NCBI GenBank assembly: GCA_037962975.1
Contig: CM075669.1
Span: 87,650,001-87,714,000 of the forward strand
Source of the DNA: Clitoria ternatea
Taxonomy: Eukaryota; Streptophyta; Magnoliopsida; Fabales; Fabaceae
Length of the DNA: 64,000 nt
Reading direction: 5' to 3'
This document shows, in pieces, positions 58,327 through 64,000 of this stretch (position 1 is its first letter; each line of letters opens with the position of its first letter). The notes under the pieces were generated by a model. That model worked only from the letters and a program-made list of their open reading frames with translations, made no database searches and was not told where the DNA came from. Both the position numbers and the translations under genes were made by a program.

Positions 58327-59765
58327 TGTAACATCCCAAAATTTACATAAATACTTAATTAAGAGGAATAAATAGAAAATAATTACATAAATATTGATTA
58401 TTATCCCAAAAATATTGAAATAATTAAATTGGGTATTTTTATGATTTTTCGTAATTTATGGTGGCTTAAACAATTCAAAATAATACCCGATTAGAATATG
58501 GGTGTTAGACCAAGTATCTCCAATTGAGGTATCGTTGGTCAAGGCTGTTAAGAATAGTATTAGGAATCCAAATATGTATTCGATATAATTTTTAGATTAG
58601 GTATTAAGCCCGGATAGAGATCCTGTTTGATTTAAAACGGAGAAGTTTAATGATGGGCTAAAATTAAAACACTAAAACTCCTTTCTTTCTTTCACTTCCT
58701 GTTGTTGTTTCTTCTCATTTCCCACTCTATTTTCTTTTCATATTTCCTCTTCCACTCTCCATCTTCTTCTTCCATACTCAAGAGCCCTAGCAAGTGTGGT
58801 GTGCCCTTCATTCTTCTTCAATTTTTGTTTTTGCTTCAAGCTTGAAGGAGATGATAATGGTGATTTAAAGCTCTCCCTCTCCCTCTCATTTTTGTGTTCT
58901 CCTTATTCCCCTAGGTACCCATTCATTTTCTTGGCTTGAGGTAAATTCCTCTCCATTTCTAATGATTTTATACCCTAGGTTATGGGTTAGTATAATTTTT
59001 GAGAGGGTAACGCATATGGGTTAGTAATGGGAGGCATTTATGATGAGAGACCCTAAAGTGGGGTCTTTTAATGTGAGTTTTATGAGGGCCTTGAGAGGTA
59101 CATGAAAATGGCATTGAATGTGATAGGTAATGATGGACATTGATAATGGTTGTTGGGTTTTTAATGAAACCCTAACCCTATGATTTGGGGGAAATAAGAA
59201 ATGTAGGTAGAAGAATATTTATTAATGTTAGGAGAATGTATTTAATGATGTATGATGGTAACTTTGATAGTGGATGGCCATTAATGAGGTTAGATGATTG
59301 GTTGTGGTGGTTGAAAAACAATTAGTATGGAAACTCATGAATGAGTTTAGCTTTAATTGCATGATAAATAAATTTGGGCACCCAACCCATGGTGGTTATG
59401 GTGGATGAAATGAAATAAATGAGGTTGAGATTGAAATGGTATGAAACACCAAGAAATAAATATGAGCACCTGAATCTTGGTAGTTTGAATAAAAAGTTGA
59501 TTGTGTGGTATATTGTATAATGTAGGAAACAACCCCATCGACGAGGCGGGATTTTCAGACCATGTTGATTTCTACTTCTCTTGAGGTAGGTGGGGGTAAC
59601 GATTCTAAATGCTTTATTTCATCCATTAGTGATCAGTGCATATGGTTGTGTTATGCTAATTTGGCTTGGATGAAATATTTGATGAATATATAATTGAAAT
59701 GCATTTAGAGTGATTGGTGTTATATGGCATATGTTATTGGGATGATGAATATGATGTGATATTAA

Positions 59766-61695
59766 TGTGTTTATATGTTGAAACAGGTTTTGATAATGAC
59801 AAACATGGACTCAAGCACGAAGAATGCATTAGCAATGTATATTTAATATTAGCTGTCATCATCAAAAAGAGGGGAGAATATAATTGGGTAAGGTTTTGAT
59901 AATGACAAGCATGATGACAAAGGCAAAGCACAAGCATAAAGAATGCACAAGAACAAGAAATGAATGTGTTTGATGAACAACAAAGGGAAAATATGGTTGA
60001 TAAAAACATGACATGAACAATGATCAACAATAAGGACTGGATGCAAAACACTTGATAAACGACTAGGGGAAAATATGATTAGCAAAAATAATGACATGGA
60101 TCAGATTTATGCATTTGAATTATTTGAAGGTACAGTGCAATGAATCAATTCATGGAAATGGCGAACTCTATTCATACGCTCTTGTGAATCAATTCATGGA
60201 AACGGTGAATCTATTCATACACTTTTGGGAATCGATTCATGCATTCAAAAAGGACCAAAATCTAGTGGAACAGCCATGGGAATCGATTCAAGCTTAAAGG
60301 AATCGATTCATGCCCTTTAAAGCACCTAGGAATCGACTCATCATGTCCAGGAACTGATTCATGCACTACTTGGCAACTGGGAATCGATTCATGTACTATA
60401 GGAATCGATTCATGTGATATTTTACACCTGGGAATCGATTCACAAAGCCCAGGAATCGATTCATATGCTTTAAAACACCCAGGAATCGATTCATCTACTT
60501 AGGAATCAATTCATATGCTACTAGGAATCAATTCCCCACTTCAGGAATCCATTCACACGCAGTTTATAAGTCAGAAAACAACTAAATGAATGGATTCACG
60601 TAGGAAATCATGGAACAAATCATGGAATGTTTTCTGGAGTGTTGTCAAGCATTACTTAATTTCAGGAAACATGTTACGCATTTTATGCTGAAGAGAATTA
60701 TTTTAATGAGACGAAGCGTCCCTGGCTTCCTATAAATAGAGAAGAAGTGAAGAGGCAGAACACACCATCACAGCAAGCATTTCATTCTATTCTCTTCCTC
60801 CGTTGCTCTCTGTTTCTTTTATTTGTAAATTATTTTTTAGAGAGTTAGTAAGAGGGAAAATAATTTGAGTGCTCTTAAATTTGCATATCCTCTCTGTGAG
60901 AGTAATTACTTTGTGAGAGCTTAATTTGTATATCCACTCTATTGGAGAGTTATCTTTGTTCCCTTAAACACCAAAATTCCTAGAGATTAAGGTTGGGGTT
61001 CAACCTTAGGTTATTAAGAGATTGTGAGATTGGGTGGGTTGCCCTTTGCTTGTGAGGATTGAGTTCTTGAGTGTGGGACACTAGGAAGCTGTAATTGCTC
61101 AAAGCTTGTAATCTCAAATTCTTAATAGTAGAAATCCTTCAAATGGGTTGCTTGAAGGCGAGATGTACATCGGGGTGGTGGAACTCGTTATATCAGTTTG
61201 CAAATTCTCTCTTCCCTTAAACTCCTTTATTATTGTGAATTTAAATTGCGTGCTAAAATATTTATATCTAATTGGTTTGTTAAAATTGCTTAAATTAAAT
61301 CCTTGAATTAATTAACTTAAATCTTGTTGGATTTAATTATTGCATAAGTGAGTAGAATATTATTGTTAATAACTTGTTAAATTAATTATGCTTAATTAAT
61401 TTGTTAGAAATTGTTTAACTTAAATTGACTTAAATTTGTATTGGAATTAATTATTGCATACCAAGTGTTTCAAGAATTGCCTAAACTAATAACTTGCCTT
61501 GTTTATCAAAATCAATTCTTGAATATTGTCTCTTCACCTCAAAGTATTTTAGTATGATATGTGCTTCATAATTATTACCTCTTTTATATTGTATCATTTG
61601 TGTACTAAGAACTATTTTCAAAGGGATTCCGAACAAAAATTTGAAATACTCAATTCACCCCCTCCCCCGCTTGAGTATTGAGGCCTCAGCTAACA
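59766..61695 (+). mobile_element. Solo LTR of a copia (SIRE-like) element, 1930 bp
   Basis: The target duplication ATTAA is at 59761-59765 and 61696-61700. It starts TGTGTTTATATG...GGTTTTGATAATGAC and ends CTTGAGTATTGAGGCCTCAGCTAACA (given here in parts); both ends parallel the copia LTR of this window (TGTGTTTTG...GATTTTGATAATGAC and CTTGAGTATTGAGGCC). The first 130 bp contain a partial duplication of the GATAATGACAA segment (59790 and 59898). Confidence 0.9.
60135..60738 (+). promoter_or_regulatory. Solo LTR promoter: GGAATCGATTCA cluster upstream of TATAAATA
   Basis: Eight intact AATCGATT palindromes, and at least four copies with AATCAATT or AATCGACT, lie between 60138 and 60560. TATAAATA is at 60731-60738. 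The flanking bases (GGAATCGATTCATG) match the Ty3-type clusters, not the TAATCGATTA of the complete copia element. Confidence 0.65.
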
Positions 61696-63589
61696 ATTAA
61701 GTAATGACAATAAGGTCTGTTTTGAATGGCTCTTGAGTTGTTGAATAGATACCAAGATTGTAATTTTGGTGAAAGGTGAATGTATGAACACCCTATGGTA
61801 TGGAAAATCTATGACAATGTGTATGGATATGTTTACCACTAACTATTAAATATGTATGAAATCCAATGACAATTGGTGATGGTTGAGAATGATGAGAATA
61901 TAGAGTTCCACTAGGTGTTGGTGGTAAATTGTTGATTGTGGAGTGACATTTAGGATGCATAGTGTGAGAAATGATTGATTGGCATTTACATCAATGGCAT
62001 ATCATTCACTGTCTATATAGAATGTTAGGGGTTCCAATAGGCGGGCACAGTGGGAGGGTGGCCCAGTGCACGGGTAAAATTATATGTTTATTCCTTAGTG
62101 ATTCTTGAAATGACGAAACTGCTTATAGTTTGGTAGCGAGACACCCTATATGGCGGGCCCAGTGGGTGGGCGGCTCTATTTTGAGCGAGTGACCTCGGTG
62201 TCCCTATAGGGCACAGCTCTCTCGATATGTGTTCAAGCGGGGGGGCCCGTAGCACTTATGGCAAGTGAGACCATGTTGTTGAATCTGTAAGTCACGAGGT
62301 GACTAGTGCTACATATGGGCGATAGCGGTTTGGTACCAGTAAAAGAGTAATGTATTGCATGCATGATTTAAGATATAAATGTGCACATTTACTACTGCAA
62401 TAGGGGCATAGTAGCACCCCTATGCTTGACCCATACTTGGTTATGTTGTTATTTTACACAGTCAGATCCGTAAATTGTTAATGATTTCATTGTGCATATG
62501 CATTAGCCATAAGAGCATTCGTATATAGCCGTAGATATGCCTAGTTGATAGCCCATGATGGCGATGGATGATTGATAAATACAAAGGAAAGAAGTTGTGG
62601 TACTAAGATTGAGTGTGTGATGGCTTTTATTGAGAATGCCAATGATTTTGGTATGTGTATATGTATATGTGTGTGGATATAGTGATTTGGACATGTGTTA
62701 TATTGAAATAGAATGGTATGATGTGTGAATGAAGTTTAGGATGCTTCTTGAGAAGTGTATGTTATGTACACATGTATATGTATCATCATAATGTATGACT
62801 TTGATTCATTTAGTATATGTTACTGACCTCCTAGTTGCCATTTTAAAGGCTGGTGTAGGTATGTTGAGTAGCCTACTCTTTTTAGAGGTTTCACATGGTA
62901 GAGGTAAATATAGAAATGGAAGCTTGAAAGCCTTGGTCGGCATCCCATTTATAAAACCCTTTGATATATGTACATGCATATTTTGTTTCATGGATATTGA
63001 ATGATGACATGTATTCTTTTAAGGGTCACTTTGGAAAATTAAGCCTTGTATGTTTTGAAAGGCTAATTTTTGGTAGTGACCTTAATAGTGTTTGATGATA
63101 ATTACAATACCATGATTTTCCTTGTTGCAATGATGAATGACTGTTGATTATGAAGTTTCATGGCCAATTGATGGCATTGATGTGCATGATGATTAATGAA
63201 TTGGTTAAATTATGAAGTTTGTATATGGAATTTATACATAATAGAGGAACCAATAGGGTCAAAATAAGTTTTGTGAGTTTTGGATAGTATGTGATGGTTC
63301 CGATAGCTTAAATATATGATTTGTGATTTATAGAAACTGGAATGAACCAATTCCATTGAGAATTGATCCCTAAGTTGCATCAAAATGCCTCAAAATGGGT
63401 TAGTCACATTTATGTGTATAAATCCCTCGTTTTTAGGAATTTTTGAGTGTGGCTAGTGGCTACACATCACAAATAATGTATTGTAGTTGGTGTTAAAATT
63501 TGGTGGCAATTGGAATTCATATGAAAAAGATAGGGTAGTTAGAAGTTGGGAAATTTGACAGTTCCTGCTGAGTTGCTGTCATGAACTGA

Positions 63590-63912
63590 TACACTGCAGG
63601 TGTGAATCGATCCCCTATGCATGAATCGATTTATTTGCTACTAGAATTACTATTCACTGCAAGCATTTATGTGTGAATTGATTCACCATGGGGATGAATC
63701 GATTCAAAGACCTGATTTAGGGAATTCTGAACGCGTGAATCGATTCCCAGGGGAGGGTGAATCGATTCACTCCCCTGTTGCACTTTTTTGGCCAATTTGG
63801 GATGCATGAATCGATTCCTAGGGATGATGAATCAATTCATCTACCTGTTATACTTGTTTTTGGGCCATTGGGACACATGAATCGATTCATTCCAGCCTTG
63901 AATTGATTCATG
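63590..63912. repeat. TGAATCGATTCA cluster in the 4-kb LTR, second copy
   Basis: Six intact AATCGATT palindromes and several decayed ones (AATTGATTCA, AATCAATTCA) lie at the position equivalent to 55265-55625, but the unit order and spacing differ. Confidence 0.8.
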
Positions 63913-64000
63913 CCCTGATTCTTTAAAAATTTATATGTTTTCCTAGGTGTTGGGTCCCATTTAGCCATTGCATGATTATGTATCAATGTATAAGCGTATC

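Larger units (their letters stand above)
40824..64000 (+). mobile_element. Athila/Tat-like Ty3 retrotransposon, host of the nested insertions (3' end beyond window)
   Basis: The 5' LTR (40824-42341), primer-binding site (42349-42367), gag, protease, RT, RNase H and the first part of integrase are on the + strand. The order protease-RT-RNase H-integrase is Ty3. The element is split at 44601/56047 and again at 58326 by two copies of one LTR-like family. Coding parts have many stops. Removing the first insertion rejoins the protease frame exactly across AAGTA. Confidence 0.85.
58327..64000 (+). mobile_element. Second copy of the 4-kb LTR-like element, right end beyond the window
   Basis: It starts TGTAACATCCC and follows the 44602 copy block by block: pyrimidine-rich part and GAGGTAAAT, GGAAACAACCCCAT(C/T)GACG (59523, compared with 45808), GGCATTTA-type block (61950), CACAGTC block (62458), GTTACT(G/C)ACCT block (62818), GCATTTATGTG/AAATCCCTC block (63400), then the AATCGATTCA cluster. 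About 3.7 kb remain after removing the nested solo LTR, so roughly 0.3 kb should lie outside. Confidence 0.8.

Noticed and set aside
44602..58400. The two 4-kb copies as the two LTRs of one element with pol between them
   Set aside because: The first copy has its own AAGTA duplication on both sides and its removal rejoins the protease frame, so the pol between belongs to the host element.
59734..60097. Minus ORFs rich in Cys/His/Leu
   Set aside because: They run antisense across the start of a solo LTR and contain the duplicated GATAATGACAA segment; no family signature.

Overview
The window is repeat-rich nuclear plant DNA. I find no intact host gene, rRNA, tRNA, CRISPR array or prokaryotic operon. 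The order and style of the retroelements (Tat/Athila-like Ty3 elements, a SIRE/Maximus-like Ty1/copia element with an extra 3' ORF, and CACTA elements starting CACTAGTG) suggest a pericentromeric region of a legume, perhaps Phaseoleae (Vigna or Phaseolus type). The species is an inference from general resemblance, not a database match.

Layout, left to right. 1-8052 is a minus-strand, non-autonomous Tat/Athila-like LTR element: a 3' LTR cut by the window edge, a 5' LTR at 6381-8052, a 1.6-kb purine-rich tract and acidic gag-like remnants. 8053-13367 is LTR-like DNA interrupted by a complete CACTA transposon (10755-12826, 3-bp duplication GTA) that carries a captured U-box E3-ligase gene fragment. 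13368-15883 is the 3' part of a second CACTA element with transposase-associated and Ulp1-like remnants. 18591-28615 is a complete minus-strand Ty1/copia element with two 1481-bp LTRs, an initiator-Met primer site, 5-bp duplication ACAAG, decayed gag-pol, and an intact 367-codon extra ORF between pol and the 3' LTR. 28616-40823 holds old LTR-like DNA, a tandem repeat with units of about 182 bp, and AT-rich sequence with no recognisable gene.

40824 to the right edge is a nested pile. An Athila-like Ty3 element (LTR 40824-42341, gag, protease, RT, RNase H, start of integrase) is split twice by a roughly 4-kb LTR-like element of one family (44602-56046 with duplication AAGTA, and 58327 to beyond the window). 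The first copy is itself split by a non-autonomous LTR element (46055-51858, duplication TAGCG) and a solo LTR (52277-53871, duplication GCGGG). The second is split by a solo copia-type LTR (59766-61695, duplication ATTAA).

The most interesting theme is regulatory. Six LTR families from both superfamilies carry clusters of short CpG-centred palindromes (core AATCGATT, or GCTCAAGCG/GCTTAAGCG) a short way upstream of a TATA box. The copia element has another such cluster just upstream of its extra ORF. All coordinates, motif counts and mismatch counts were made by eye.
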